Origin: Marifrigoribacter sp047730175 | GTDB lineage: Bacteria > Bacteroidota > Bacteroidia > Flavobacteriales > Flavobacteriaceae | Assembly: GCF_047730175.1 (NCBI RefSeq) | Contig: NZ_CP159833.1 | Coordinates: 1,550,001 to 1,614,000, forward strand | DNA length: 64,000 nt | Direction: 5' to 3' | The notes under the pieces: generated by a model | Seen by the model: only the letters and a program-made list of their open reading frames with translations | The model's database searches: none | Told to the model about the DNA's origin: nothing | Position numbers and translations under genes: made by a program | Shown: positions 43,099-52,237 of the stretch, in pieces | How the letters are laid out: every line of letters begins with the position of its first letter | Position numbering within the stretch: the first letter of the stretch is position 1

Positions 43099-43623
43099 AT
43101 GAATAAATACAGTATCATACTAATTTTATCACTTTTACTTGGGAATATTTCAAATGTACTTGCTCAAAATATAAATTGGCTGAGTATTGAAGAGTTAGAA
43201 ACTGCTCAAGCGAACGAAGCCCGTAAAGTACTGATAGATGTATATACTGAATGGTGTGGTTGGTGTAAAAAAATGGATAAAACTACCTTTAAAGATAAAG
43301 TATTAGTCGACTATGTTAAGGATAACTTTTACTGTGTGAAGTTTGATGGAGAAGATAAAAACCTTATTAATTATAGGGGCTACGAGTTTAAATATGTTCC
43401 TAATGGAAGAAGAGGTTATAACGAATTAGCTTATGAACTCTTAAGAGGAAAAATGAGTTATCCTTCCATTGTTTTTTTAGATGAAAACCTTGACATACTG
43501 CAGCCTTTTAAAGGGTTTAGAACAGCGGAAGAATTATTGCCAATTATAAAATACTTAGGAGAGGATATCTATAAGAATACGAGTTGGACTGAATATATGA
43601 ATGAATCTAAAGGAAAGAAATAA
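43099..43623 (+). CDS. Secreted thioredoxin-fold protein
   Basis: A 174-residue protein with a signal peptide (residues 1-22, ending NVLAQ) and a thioredoxin fold of the DUF255/thioredoxin_7 type. The redox site is YTEWCGWCKKMDKTTF (about residues 48-63) and the cis-Pro region is MSYPSIVFLD. It would work in the periplasm in disulfide exchange, perhaps c-type cytochrome maturation. The promoter may be the TACTATTTTT run just before the start. It lies 5 bases before the small lipoprotein gene that follows. Confidence 0.85.
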   Translation: MNKYSIILILSLLLGNISNVLAQNINWLSIEELETAQANEARKVLIDVYTEWCGWCKKMDKTTFKDKVLVDYVKDNFYCVKFDGEDKNLINYRGYEFKYVPNGRRGYNELAYELLRGKMSYPSIVFLDENLDILQPFKGFRTAEELLPIIKYLGEDIYKNTSWTEYMNESKGKK

Positions 43624-43628
43624 ACCGA

Positions 43629-44111
43629 ATGAAAAAGTGGCTGGTTTACATGCTTTGTGTTATTGGATTTAGTTCCTGTCGATATTTTGAAACAGAAAAA
43701 ATTTCAAAAGAATCCTTCCTTGAAGAAGAACTGAAAAGTATAACTTGGAATGAAATAGATCAATATCCTGTTTTTTTAGCTTGCGAAAATCTGATTGAAA
43801 AAGCAGCTCAAAAAACTTGTTTTGAATCTAACTTAACTAGACATTTATATCAAGCCATTCCTTCGGAAGAAATTAAAGTTACAGATGATATAAACGATAC
43901 TGTAAAAGTTTATTTTTCAATTAATAATCAAGCCGAATTATCTATTATTGAAATAAAAATGGATCCTATAACAAAAGCACATTTGCCTTTATTAGAAACA
44001 TGGTTTTTAGAAAGCATTAAAGATTTATCCCTTATTGCTCCTGCCTATAAAAGAGGGATTCCGGTTGAAACTAACTTTATTTTACCGGTGATTATTCAAA
44101 CAAAGAATTAA
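43629..44111 (+). CDS. Lipoprotein with diverged TonB-like C-terminal domain
   Basis: A 160-residue lipoprotein (lipobox FSSC, Cys17). The pattern YPVFLACENL, KTCFESNLTRHLYQAIP and VKVYFSINNQAELSIIEI follows the Bacteroidota TonB C-terminal domain template (xPxFxGC..., CFxxxxxxHI, VxVxFxINxxGxVxxI). The glycine-rich turns are lost, so it is a divergent member. No transmembrane or proline-rich part exists, so it cannot span the periplasm like real TonB. It follows the thioredoxin-like gene by 5 bases, and its 3' end overlaps the convergent gene by 4 bases. Confidence 0.7.
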   Translation: MKKWLVYMLCVIGFSSCRYFETEKISKESFLEEELKSITWNEIDQYPVFLACENLIEKAAQKTCFESNLTRHLYQAIPSEEIKVTDDINDTVKVYFSINNQAELSIIEIKMDPITKAHLPLLETWFLESIKDLSLIAPAYKRGIPVETNFILPVIIQTKN

Positions 44112-44980
44112 AGATTAAATTTATATCCTAGAGTAAGGTCCAAAGGAAATTCTCCATTGTTATCTAAACCTAAGCCGATAATGTCGTTATATAAAAAAGT
44201 TAAATAACCATTTCCGAGGGCATAATCAAAACCAATTCCAAAATTACCTAAGGCTTGAAAATCTCCCGAAGAATCGGGAACAATAGAAACTGTATCATCA
44301 TCATTATCCACTGGAATATCTCTTGAGATATTAGTATAAGCAGCAAATTTTGTATTTATAAAAATATCGAACGTTTCTTTCTTAATAAATTTAAATCGAT
44401 AGTTTAAGGAAACTTGTGATGAAGAAAATTTATAATCTGAATGTTCAAATGTTTGTTTAAATCGAACCACTAATGCATGCCTAGGAAAAGAAGATTCCAT
44501 CAATTCAAAATCGATTCCTGCAACCGTTAATAAAGTGTTATCTGGATTACTTACATAGATATTATTTGAAACTCCAAGAAATCCACCTAAACGTGTATTT
44601 AATTTAATAGAAGCAGCGTTGTTTACTGTAGAGTTGGTACTGTGGTTATAAGAATCAAAAAAGTATTTTAAACTTGAAAGTGTAAATTCAATATTATCAA
44701 TGCCAACTTGATTTTCTGAAGTTTGTATTTTAAGCGTCTCTTTATATTCTTCTTGAAAAGTGCCATTAACATCTAAATTCTTAAGTTCAACAATAGCATC
44801 TCCTTTTTTCGAAAAATAACGATTTTCATTATCAATTACATTCCACAATAAGGTGAGTAATCCTTCAGCTTCAATATTTAATTGATAGGTTGTGCCGTCA
44901 ACGGTATATTCGTTTTGAGCTTGTGCTGAGTCAACTGTAAATAATAAACTAAGAATTAAAAAAAAGAGTAGGTTTTTCAT
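44108..44980 (-). CDS. Hypothetical outer-membrane beta-barrel-like protein
   Basis: A 290-residue protein with a signal peptide (residues 1-21, ending AQAQ), followed by alternating polar/hydrophobic strands and a C-terminus LDLTLGYKFNL, with the aromatic-rich end typical of outer-membrane barrels. A short Asp-rich stretch (PVDNDDDTVS) is an external-loop candidate. I do not recognise a named family. It is monocistronic on the - strand. Confidence 0.7.
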   Translation of the reverse strand: MKNLLFFLILSLLFTVDSAQAQNEYTVDGTTYQLNIEAEGLLTLLWNVIDNENRYFSKKGDAIVELKNLDVNGTFQEEYKETLKIQTSENQVGIDNIEFTLSSLKYFFDSYNHSTNSTVNNAASIKLNTRLGGFLGVSNNIYVSNPDNTLLTVAGIDFELMESSFPRHALVVRFKQTFEHSDYKFSSSQVSLNYRFKFIKKETFDIFINTKFAAYTNISRDIPVDNDDDTVSIVPDSSGDFQALGNFGIGFDYALGNGYLTFLYNDIIGLGLDNNGEFPLDLTLGYKFNL

Positions 44981-45081
44981 CTTTAATAATTTTTAAGGGC
45001 TTGATTTAGTTAGGCTAAAGATAAAAAATTTTATTCAGATGTTCTTGAAATAAATTTGATTACCACGGAATCAATACGTTT

Positions 45082-46224
45082 CTATTTGTTAAATGTTCTT
45101 TTCTTCCAGGTATACCTCCCATTTAAACTCCCAAAGACTACAATAATCGTAATGAAAGGATATAAAATCTCACTAATTAAAAATGATAAAGGATTAAATT
45201 TTAAACTAAAGTTGGAAGTATGTTTATAGATAATTATACCATCAATCATTATTTTTAAAACAAATAAGACAGCGAAATAAAACCCATACTCAATATCGAT
45301 AAAACATAGAATAGCCGCTAAAATAATAATTAGATTTACTAAGAACACGAGTAATCCTAAAGCCCTTGTTTTAATACTTTTCTGCTTCGTTGTTTTTGAA
45401 GCCCATCGGATTCGTTGTGTAATAATTTCGGCCCATGTTTTTTCAGCTTTTGTAATCACCATCGCTTCAATAGACTTTACAAATGCTACCTTAGATTTAC
45501 TTTCATTTACAAACTTTTCTAATAGAAAAATATCATCTCCACTTGCCAAATGATCATTTCCATCAAAGCCATTTACTTTGATAAACGCTTCTTTTTTATA
45601 TCCAAAATTTGCACCATTACTTAACAATGGAGATTGTAACCCAAAACAACCTATCGTAGTTGCTTGTAAACTAAAATTATCCAATTGCTGATAAGAGTTT
45701 ATCAAGCTATTATCTTTCAAATAACTAACAGGTCCAACCACCATATTAGGTTCTTTCTTCTGAATAAAAGCATCAAATGTGCTAAGCCATTTAGAAGGTA
45801 ACATACAGTCAGCGTCGGTCGTAATTATCCATGGGTATTTGGCAATTTTAATAGCTAAAGATATTGCGTCTTTTTTTGGGGAATTTGATGTATGCTGATT
45901 TGCTATTATTTGAAAATCAGTTTGAATATTTGAGTGTATCTTAAAAAATTCTTCAATGAGTTTTACTGAATGATCTTCAGAGGTATCGTCAACAAAAATA
46001 ATTTCAAAGTGATTGAAAGAATATTTTAATTCAGCAATAGACTTTAATAATTCAGGTAAATTTTCAGCTTCATTCCGAAAGGGAATTATAATTGAAAATT
46101 TTGTTTTTAGAGAAATTTCTTCAGTAAGAGTATTCTTAACTATTGGAACTTTTTGATACCCTATGAATAGAGCGATCATGATGATGATATACAAACAAAA
46201 AATGATGTAACTAGCTAGTATCAT
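45082..46224 (-). CDS. Membrane GT2 glycosyltransferase
   Basis: A 380-residue glycosyltransferase. One N-terminal helix is followed by a GT-A domain with SIIIPFRNEAENL, IIFVDDTSEDHS and the metal site TTDADCMLPSKW. Then comes ANFGYKKEAFIKVNGF, the base region ASGDDIFLLEKF, and the IRWASKT segment (QxxRW equivalent, QRIRW). Three C-terminal helices complete it. It shares a 4-base overlap with the upstream flippase-like gene. The pair resembles glycolipid synthesis modules. The sugar and acceptor are unknown. Confidence 0.86.
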   Translation of the reverse strand: MILASYIIFCLYIIIMIALFIGYQKVPIVKNTLTEEISLKTKFSIIIPFRNEAENLPELLKSIAELKYSFNHFEIIFVDDTSEDHSVKLIEEFFKIHSNIQTDFQIIANQHTSNSPKKDAISLAIKIAKYPWIITTDADCMLPSKWLSTFDAFIQKKEPNMVVGPVSYLKDNSLINSYQQLDNFSLQATTIGCFGLQSPLLSNGANFGYKKEAFIKVNGFDGNDHLASGDDIFLLEKFVNESKSKVAFVKSIEAMVITKAEKTWAEIITQRIRWASKTTKQKSIKTRALGLLVFLVNLIIILAAILCFIDIEYGFYFAVLFVLKIMIDGIIIYKHTSNFSLKFNPLSFLISEILYPFITIIVVFGSLNGRYTWKKRTFNK

Positions 46225-47180
46225 ATAGTTTCAGGACGGTAAGTAAACATAAATATTCCACCAACAATAGAAGGGATAACAAAATTTAATATCCACATGG
46301 ATAAAACGGTGCAGAGAACAGGTGTTTCAGAAATGCCTACAAACGAAAAAAGCCACACTGCAGCGCCTCCTCTAACTACAACATCAAATATAAAAATGGT
46401 GGGGACAATCGAAACCAATAAGTACATTGAAAAAATAATAGGTATTGCTTGATAAAGTGATAAGTCAATACCAAAAAACAGTAATAATCTATAAAAGAGA
46501 AAGCAAAAAATTACATATCGTAAAAATGAAAATAAAATGGTTTTAACCTTAACCGAAGTCTTTATGTTTTTTAAATACTTTAAAATTTTAGCGATAGATA
46601 AGCCTTTAATAATAAGTGCTTGTTCTTTGAAAATATAACCTAAAATAAATAAACCTACACAACCAATTACTATACTTATTATTTTTAAAATTGAATATTC
46701 TATTGAGTATAACAATGTCATATATAGTAACCCAAAAACACCAAATAGTGTTGTAATTCCCATTTGAGCGGCATTAGAAAAAAAGTTAAGAACTAGTATT
46801 TGTTTCCTTTCTTCTTTTTTAAAATAAAAAGCTTTTGCTCCATAATCACCTATTCTGTTAGGGGTTGCGAGAGAAATTGTTAAGGCAGATAAACTTTGTT
46901 TTAAAGAAGTTAAAAAAGTAATATTTTGAATTTTTGAAACTAAAACTTTCCATTTCATGATTTCAAAAAACCAATTAGCAGATGCTAACAAAAGGAATAA
47001 CATGAGGTAAGCAAATGAATGCTTGTTTTTTTGTAGCGCCTCTATAATGATCTCTTGATAATGTTGTGAGTCATTCTTATAAAGTTTCGAATAAATATAA
47101 ATAAGAGTCAGCCCTAAAATTAAAATTTTTAGGGCTACAAGAAGATATTGTTTAGATTTGTAATTGCTAGCAAACATCAA
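46221..47180 (-). CDS. Flippase-like / LPG synthase-type membrane protein
   Basis: A 319-residue polytopic protein with about eight helices, of the UPF0104/lysylphosphatidylglycerol-synthase transmembrane family (MprF N-domain-like). Typical features are NWFFEIMKWKVLV near the N-terminus, SLATPNRIGDYGAKAF, and late VVRGGAAVWLFSF. It lacks the aminoacyl-transferase domain. It may move a glycolipid made by the adjacent GT2 enzyme. It is translationally coupled to that gene by a 4-base overlap. Confidence 0.8.
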   Translation of the reverse strand: MMFASNYKSKQYLLVALKILILGLTLIYIYSKLYKNDSQHYQEIIIEALQKNKHSFAYLMLFLLLASANWFFEIMKWKVLVSKIQNITFLTSLKQSLSALTISLATPNRIGDYGAKAFYFKKEERKQILVLNFFSNAAQMGITTLFGVFGLLYMTLLYSIEYSILKIISIVIGCVGLFILGYIFKEQALIIKGLSIAKILKYLKNIKTSVKVKTILFSFLRYVIFCFLFYRLLLFFGIDLSLYQAIPIIFSMYLLVSIVPTIFIFDVVVRGGAAVWLFSFVGISETPVLCTVLSMWILNFVIPSIVGGIFMFTYRPETI

Positions 47181-47266
47181 AAGCTAAATTACTATAATTA
47201 TAATTGTTTTATCTTTAAACTTATTGTCAATTATAATACTTTTAAACCTTCGGAAGCGACAATTTT

Positions 47267-47821
47267 ATGAGTACAGAAAAAATCATATTAGGAATTGACC
47301 CAGGAACAACAATCATGGGTTTTGGACTTATAAAAGTAGTAAATAAGCAAATGCAATTTTTACAACTAAATGAGCTTCAATTAAAAAAATATGATGACCA
47401 TTATGTGAAGCTTAAACTCATTTTTGAGCGAACTATAGAACTCATCGATACACATCATCCAGATGAAATTGCTATTGAGGCGCCTTTCTTCGGAAAAAAT
47501 GTACAGTCTATGTTAAAACTAGGAAGAGCTCAAGGAGTCGCTATGGCAGCAGGATTGTCTAGAGATATTCCTATTACTGAATACTCTCCTAAAAAAATTA
47601 AAATGGCGATCACAGGAAATGGAAACGCAAGCAAAGAACAAGTTGCTAAAATGCTGCAAAGCCTTTTGCAATTAAAAGAATTGCCAAAAAATTTAGATAG
47701 CACCGATGGGTTAGCCGCTGCCGTTTGTCATTTTTATAATGCAGGAAAGATAACCATTGGTAAAAGTTATACGGGCTGGGATGCTTTTGTAAAACAGAAT
47801 GAAGGAAGAGTAAAAAAATAA
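47267..47821 (+). CDS. ruvC: Holliday junction resolvase RuvC
   Basis: A 184-residue endonuclease resolving Holliday junctions in recombinational repair. The catalytic acidic residues are visible: LGIDPGTTIMGFGL (Asp), IAIEAPFFGKN (Glu), and the late STDGLAAAVCHF (Asp pair). Length is standard. It is divergent from the flippase-like gene and 78 bases before hemW; the intervening short ORF is described separately. Confidence 0.96.
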   Translation: MSTEKIILGIDPGTTIMGFGLIKVVNKQMQFLQLNELQLKKYDDHYVKLKLIFERTIELIDTHHPDEIAIEAPFFGKNVQSMLKLGRAQGVAMAAGLSRDIPITEYSPKKIKMAITGNGNASKEQVAKMLQSLLQLKELPKNLDSTDGLAAAVCHFYNAGKITIGKSYTGWDAFVKQNEGRVKK

Positions 47822-47825
47822 TATA

Positions 47826-47897
47826 ATGGTTGATTTAGAGCAATTAAAATATCCCGTTGAAAAAGTTATTATTAATGCAAAAAAGTTTCAGTATTAA
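47826..47897 (+). other. Short ORF between ruvC and hemW
   Basis: ATG at 47826 opens a 23-residue frame MVDLEQLKYPVEKVIINAKK plus FQY and TAA. No ribosome site is obvious. It may be a decayed gene end, a leader peptide for hemW, or chance. Confidence 0.25.
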
Positions 47898-47899
47898 AT

Positions 47900-49024
47900 A
47901 TGTCAGGAATCTATATTCATATTCCATTTTGCAAACAAGCTTGTCATTATTGCAATTTTCATTTCTCTACCTCTTTAAAGCGGAAAGAAGAGATGATAGC
48001 TGCAATTTGCAAAGAATTATCACTTCGGAAAGAAGAGCTTGCTAGCCCTTTAAAAACAATTTATTTTGGAGGTGGAACGCCTAGTTTACTTTCAGAAAAA
48101 GAAATCAATCATATTTTTGAAACAATAAAGGAGCATTTTGGGGTAGAAAATGATGCTGAAATTACCTTAGAAGCAAATCCAGATGATTTAACGAAAGATG
48201 TAATTAAGCAACTTGCCAAAAGTCCCATAAACAGATTAAGTATAGGGGTTCAATCTTTTTTTGAAGAAGACCTAAAACTCATGAATAGAGCTCATTCTGA
48301 AAAGGAAGCCAAAGAATCGATCATTGGAGCCAAACAGTATTTCGATAATATAAGTATTGATCTTATTTATGGAGTTCCAGGGGTGAGTAATCAACGTTGG
48401 GAACAAAATTTAAAGATAGCACTATCCTTGCAAGTGCCTCATATTTCAAGTTATGCATTAACAGTTGAGCCAAAAACAGCCTTTGAATCTTTTATTAAAA
48501 AAGGTAAAATTATTCCAACCTTAGACTCAGATTTTAAGGAGCAATACGAACTGCTTTTATCAACAATGAAGGAAGCAGGATTCGTAAATTATGAATTTTC
48601 AAGCTTTAGCAAAGAAGGCTATTTCTCAAAAAATAACACCGCATATTGGCAGGGCAAATCGTATATAGGCATTGGCCCTTCAGCGCATTCATTTGATGGG
48701 AAATATAGAAGTTGGAATGTTTCTAACAATATTAAATACATTCAAAGTATTTCAGAAGAAAAGCTACCTATAGAAAGAGAATTACTCAGTGTAAAAGATC
48801 GCTATAATGAATATGTTATGATCGGTTTACGGACCATGTGGGGCATTTCACTTATTAAAATAGAAACTGATTTTGGAAAAAACTTTGTTCAATATGTACT
48901 AAATCAAGCCCAAAAAGCGATAGAAGATGAACTCGTTATTCTAAAGGAGGATAACTTGATGATTAGTGAAAAAGGAAAGTTTTTATGTGATGGAATTGCT
49001 TCCGATTTATTTATGATCGATTAA
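47900..49024 (+). CDS. hemW: Radical SAM heme chaperone HemW
   Basis: A 374-residue radical SAM enzyme of the HemW (formerly HemN-like) group. It has the N-terminal YIHIPFCKQACHYCNF (CxxxCxxC cluster, Cys at about 10, 14 and 17), the GGGTPSLL glycine-rich SAM motif, EANPDDLT, RLSIGVQSFFEEDL, and a C-terminal HemN domain. HemW delivers heme to respiratory proteins. The missing fourth Cys of true coproporphyrinogen dehydrogenase (CxxxCxxCxC) fits HemW, since Asn-Phe follows the third Cys. Confidence 0.93.
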   Translation: MSGIYIHIPFCKQACHYCNFHFSTSLKRKEEMIAAICKELSLRKEELASPLKTIYFGGGTPSLLSEKEINHIFETIKEHFGVENDAEITLEANPDDLTKDVIKQLAKSPINRLSIGVQSFFEEDLKLMNRAHSEKEAKESIIGAKQYFDNISIDLIYGVPGVSNQRWEQNLKIALSLQVPHISSYALTVEPKTAFESFIKKGKIIPTLDSDFKEQYELLLSTMKEAGFVNYEFSSFSKEGYFSKNNTAYWQGKSYIGIGPSAHSFDGKYRSWNVSNNIKYIQSISEEKLPIERELLSVKDRYNEYVMIGLRTMWGISLIKIETDFGKNFVQYVLNQAQKAIEDELVILKEDNLMISEKGKFLCDGIASDLFMID

Positions 49025-49043
49025 AATTGTTTACTTTTAAAGC

Positions 49044-49793
49044 ATGAAGAGCACCCTACAAATAGGAAATGAATCATATACTATTGATCTATCAAATCCT
49101 TTAGATATTTCTTTACCACTACAAGCTTCAGTTAAAAACCCTATCGCTTGGTATTTAGATGCCCCAAAAATTGAACCAGTGGTGATGGGCGATTGGATTG
49201 CAAAAGTGAGTGAAGGTGCTTCTGTAAACTTTAATAATATTGCTTTCAATCCTCATGCTCATGGCACGCATACTGAGTGTATTGGGCATATTTCTAAAGA
49301 ATTTTATTCTATAAATGATACTTTAAAAACGTTCTTTTTTACTGCTGAAGTAATTTCAGTAAGTCCAGAAAAAGAAGGGGATGATTTAATTATTACGGAA
49401 CAACAAATTAAAGAGCATTTAGAAAATAAAAACCCTCAAGCTTTAATTATAAGAGTATTGCCAAATACTGCTTCAAAAAAATCAAAAAAATATTCAAATA
49501 CAAATTGGCCGTATTTGCATCAAAAAGCAGCTGCTTTTATTCGAAAAAAAGGAATAGAACACTTATTAATTGACTTACCTTCGGTAGATAAGGAAAAAGA
49601 TGAGGGAAAATTATTAGCGCATAAAGCTTTTTGGAATTACCCTAAAAACCCACGTTTTCAATCAACTATTACCGAACTTATATATGTGCCAAATAATATA
49701 AAAGACGGTTCTTATATATTAAATCTTATGATTGCATCCTTTCATAATGATGCAACACCCAGCAAACCTATTTTATATAAATTAGAAAGATGA
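49044..49793 (+). CDS. Cyclase-family (KynB-like) metal hydrolase
   Basis: A 249-residue protein of the cyclase/arylformamidase-like superfamily (PF04199). The metal-binding core HAHGTHTECIGHI (HxGTHxExxxH) lies around residues 73-85, and a second patch HLLIDLPSVD follows. Typical kynurenine formamidases have HxGTHxD; here Glu replaces Asp. The substrate is not evident and no kyn genes surround it. It overlaps the next gene by 4 bases, so the two are coupled. Confidence 0.85.
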   Translation: MKSTLQIGNESYTIDLSNPLDISLPLQASVKNPIAWYLDAPKIEPVVMGDWIAKVSEGASVNFNNIAFNPHAHGTHTECIGHISKEFYSINDTLKTFFFTAEVISVSPEKEGDDLIITEQQIKEHLENKNPQALIIRVLPNTASKKSKKYSNTNWPYLHQKAAAFIRKKGIEHLLIDLPSVDKEKDEGKLLAHKAFWNYPKNPRFQSTITELIYVPNNIKDGSYILNLMIASFHNDATPSKPILYKLER

Positions 49794-50731
49794 TTCTTAC
49801 ATGGCGAATTAGTATTTTGCTTTTATTCATGGGCTGTAATCTGTTGAATTCACAAGACTATGAACTCGTCGATGCAACCATTTCATTATATCCAACTACC
49901 TGCAATAATCCCAAAATTCTTTCTAAATTTATTAGTCGTGATTTTACTTCAGAAGAAGATAAATTGAGGGCTATTTATAGTTGGATTATTCAGAATGTAG
50001 CTTACCATCCAGACGAATATAAAAAGTTCAATTATAAATTTACAAATTATAGAGAACGCAATCAGAAAGAAGAAAATATACGAAATAAAATTATTAATAG
50101 AACCGTTAAAAAAGGAGTGGCAGTTTGCGAAGGATATGCAATGCTATTTGAACGCCTTTGCGAACTACAAGGCATTCAAAATTATTTAGTTCGAGGGGAT
50201 ACAAAGACAAATTTCAATGATATTGGAAGATCATTTAATAGAAACCACATGTGGAATGTAGCCTATATTGACGGAAAACCTTTTCTGTTTGATCCTACTT
50301 GGGGAGCAGGTAAATTCCATGAAAAATTTATAAAAGAGCCCAGTTTTTTCTACTATAAAACAGATCCTAATTTATTTATAAAAAGTCACTACCCAGATGT
50401 ATTTGAAGATGCTTTTGTTTCTGAAAATATATCAAGAAACGATTTTTCAAATATGCCTCTATTAATAAAAGAAAATTTAGTTTTAAGTGATGTAGAAACC
50501 CCTAAAACGGGTATTTTATATGAAGATGAATATTTTGGGGATATACCTTTTACTATTAAAAATGTTTCACCTAAAAATATATCTTATTCCTATGGGGGAG
50601 AAAAAATTTCTTTAGAAAAATTTACTATTAAAGATGAAGTGATATCGTTTAACATTCCACTTCAAATAGGAGTGAAAATCTTGTTAATTTATTTTGACGA
50701 TCAACCTGTCTTAGGGTATGTAATAAAGTAG
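49790..50731 (+). CDS. Transglutaminase-like secreted protein
   Basis: A 313-residue protein with a signal peptide or lipobox-like N-terminus (LLFMGCNLLNSQ, Cys17), so possibly a lipoprotein. The transglutaminase-like domain shows Cys in KGVAVCEGYAMLFERL, His in RNHMWNVAYIDGKP, and Asp in FLFDPTWGAG. Family members (KY-peptidase-like) may act as proteases or structural proteins. The C-terminal ~110 residues form a beta domain. It is coupled to the cyclase gene upstream and followed by MmcQ/YjbR after 2 bases. Confidence 0.85.
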   Translation: MILTWRISILLLFMGCNLLNSQDYELVDATISLYPTTCNNPKILSKFISRDFTSEEDKLRAIYSWIIQNVAYHPDEYKKFNYKFTNYRERNQKEENIRNKIINRTVKKGVAVCEGYAMLFERLCELQGIQNYLVRGDTKTNFNDIGRSFNRNHMWNVAYIDGKPFLFDPTWGAGKFHEKFIKEPSFFYYKTDPNLFIKSHYPDVFEDAFVSENISRNDFSNMPLLIKENLVLSDVETPKTGILYEDEYFGDIPFTIKNVSPKNISYSYGGEKISLEKFTIKDEVISFNIPLQIGVKILLIYFDDQPVLGYVIK

Positions 50732-50733
50732 TT

Positions 50734-51096
50734 ATGAATATTGAAGAATTTAGAGAATATTGTATTGCTAAAAAAGGAGTCACAGAATCTTTCCCTTTCG
50801 ATGAAAAAACGCTGGTTTTTAAAGTGATGGAAAAAATATTTGCTTTATCCAGTCTGGAAAATCAGCCATCTAAAGCTAATTTAAAATGTGATCCAGAGCG
50901 ATCTATAACGCTGCGTGAGGAATATGATGGTTTGATAACTCCAGGTTTTCATATGAGTAAATTGCATTGGAATACAGTGGAACTAGAAATGAATATTCCT
51001 CATAAATTACTTTGTGAATTAATCGATCATTCCTATGATTTGGTGGTCAATAAACTAACAAAAAAGCTAAAAGAAGAACTCAATCAATTGAATTGA
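50734..51096 (+). CDS. MmcQ/YjbR-family protein
   Basis: A 120-residue cytoplasmic protein of the MmcQ/YjbR (double-wing, CyaY-like fold) family. Recognised by KKGVTESFPFDEKTLVFKV, the ALSSLENQPSKANLKCDPERSI region split over two strands, and GFHMSKLHWNTVEL. Called DNA-binding in annotations, but a function is not established. It overlaps the convergent AraC-type regulator gene by 13 bases. Confidence 0.88.
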   Translation: MNIEEFREYCIAKKGVTESFPFDEKTLVFKVMEKIFALSSLENQPSKANLKCDPERSITLREEYDGLITPGFHMSKLHWNTVELEMNIPHKLLCELIDHSYDLVVNKLTKKLKEELNQLN

Positions 51097-51929
51097 TTTT
51101 TATATTCTTTTGGCGTCTTCTCTATTAATTGCTTAAACGTTCTATTAAAATTTGAAATGTTTTGAAAGCCTGTCATTTCAGCAATTTCTGCTATAGTAAT
51201 TTCATTATTTCCCTGCAATAATTTGCAAGCTTCTTCTATCCGTAACTCATTTAAAAATGTAATATAGGTTTTATTGGTACGCTTTTTAAAATATTTGCAA
51301 AAAGCATTTTTGGTCATGGCTGCTTGTTGAGATATACGTTCTAAAGTAATTTCATTTTGAAAATTATTGATAGTGTATTCAAAAACGGCACTCATTCTCC
51401 TTCCTTCATTATCACTGTACTTTTTTAATGACACAAATGAAGAAAGACTTTTGTGAGTTGATTTATTTAACTCTTTTAATAATTGAAAAAATAAAACAAA
51501 CCGATCTAATTTTGAGGCTTTGTATAATTGTTTAAATATTCTTCCTGGTTTTTCTGTGTTTTTTGAAATGATAAAACCATTCTCAGTCTTATTAAAAAAA
51601 GAGGTAAGTGGTTTTAATTCTTCCGTATTAAAAAATGATTCCCCAAAAGTATTCTTTGTGAAAAAGATAGAAATCATATGAGAATTTTCAGATTTTTTAA
51701 GATCACTTTTAAATACATGCGGTAAGTTTTCTCCTAAAACAATGATATCATTTTCTTTAAATGAACTAATAGTATCACCCACAATTAAAGTCCCGCTACC
51801 TTTTAAAATTAAACTAATTTGAAACTCTTCATGTTGATGAAGTAACTCATAAAATAAGGTTCCTTTGTCTTCTTGTAATTGAATGGAGTCTCTTTTATAC
51901 TTCGGAATTGTAAAGGGTAAAACTTTCAT
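51084..51929 (-). CDS. AraC-family transcriptional regulator
   Basis: A 281-residue regulator. The N-terminal cupin-like sensor (HEEFQISLILKGSGTLIVGD, then ENDIIVLGENLPHVF) is followed by two AraC HTH motifs in the last 100 residues (ITLERISQQAAMTKNAFCKY and ITIAEIAEMTGFQNISNFNR). It is divergent from the hydroxyproline operon across 308 bases. Adjacency makes it the likely activator of that operon, possibly responding to hydroxyproline. A CAAAATTA at 51947-51954 reads TAATTTTG on the - strand and may be its own -7 box. Confidence 0.9.
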   Translation of the reverse strand: MKVLPFTIPKYKRDSIQLQEDKGTLFYELLHQHEEFQISLILKGSGTLIVGDTISSFKENDIIVLGENLPHVFKSDLKKSENSHMISIFFTKNTFGESFFNTEELKPLTSFFNKTENGFIISKNTEKPGRIFKQLYKASKLDRFVLFFQLLKELNKSTHKSLSSFVSLKKYSDNEGRRMSAVFEYTINNFQNEITLERISQQAAMTKNAFCKYFKKRTNKTYITFLNELRIEEACKLLQGNNEITIAEIAEMTGFQNISNFNRTFKQLIEKTPKEYKNQFN

Positions 51930-52237
51930 AGTGTGTTTATACTATTCAAAATTACGAATAAAATTAAAATTATAGATACTATAGTATCATGTTTGGATAA
52001 AAGCACATTATTTATTTACTCTATATTTAAATAATTTTACTAAAAAATTAGAGTAATTCTTATCCTTATATAAGAATTAAAATCTCTATCATTTAATTAA
52101 CTATTCTATTGTCTCCTTGAGCATTAACGAATACAAAATAAGTTTTGTGTGAAGTTAGCTTACAGAGTAAGTCGAAAGGTTTTTAATTTGAAGTTTTATT
52201 TATAAATTAAAAGATACCCACTTTCGTGGGCAATACT
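51930..52237. other. Divergent regulatory region, AraC / hydroxyproline operon
   Basis: This 308-base non-coding stretch holds a perfect 8-bp inverted repeat with a 6-base loop (ATTCTTAT at 52056-52063, ATAAGAAT at 52070-52077). A second, GC-rich hairpin lies at 52217-52230 next to the first start codon. No clean TAnnTTTG box was found for the + strand operon, which would fit activator dependence. Confidence 0.45.
52217..52230 (+). repeat. GC-rich hairpin just before the hydroxyproline operon start
   Basis: CCCAC-TTTC-GTGGG is a perfect 5-bp stem whose right arm ends 7 bases before the ATG at 52238. It occupies the ribosome-binding region, so it could affect translation of the first gene. 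It could also be the remnant of a dispersed palindromic element. Confidence 0.4.

Noticed and set aside
49044..49793. Kynurenine formamidase (kynB)
   Set aside because: The metal motif has Glu instead of the usual Asp and no tryptophan catabolism genes are present, so only the broader cyclase family is supported.
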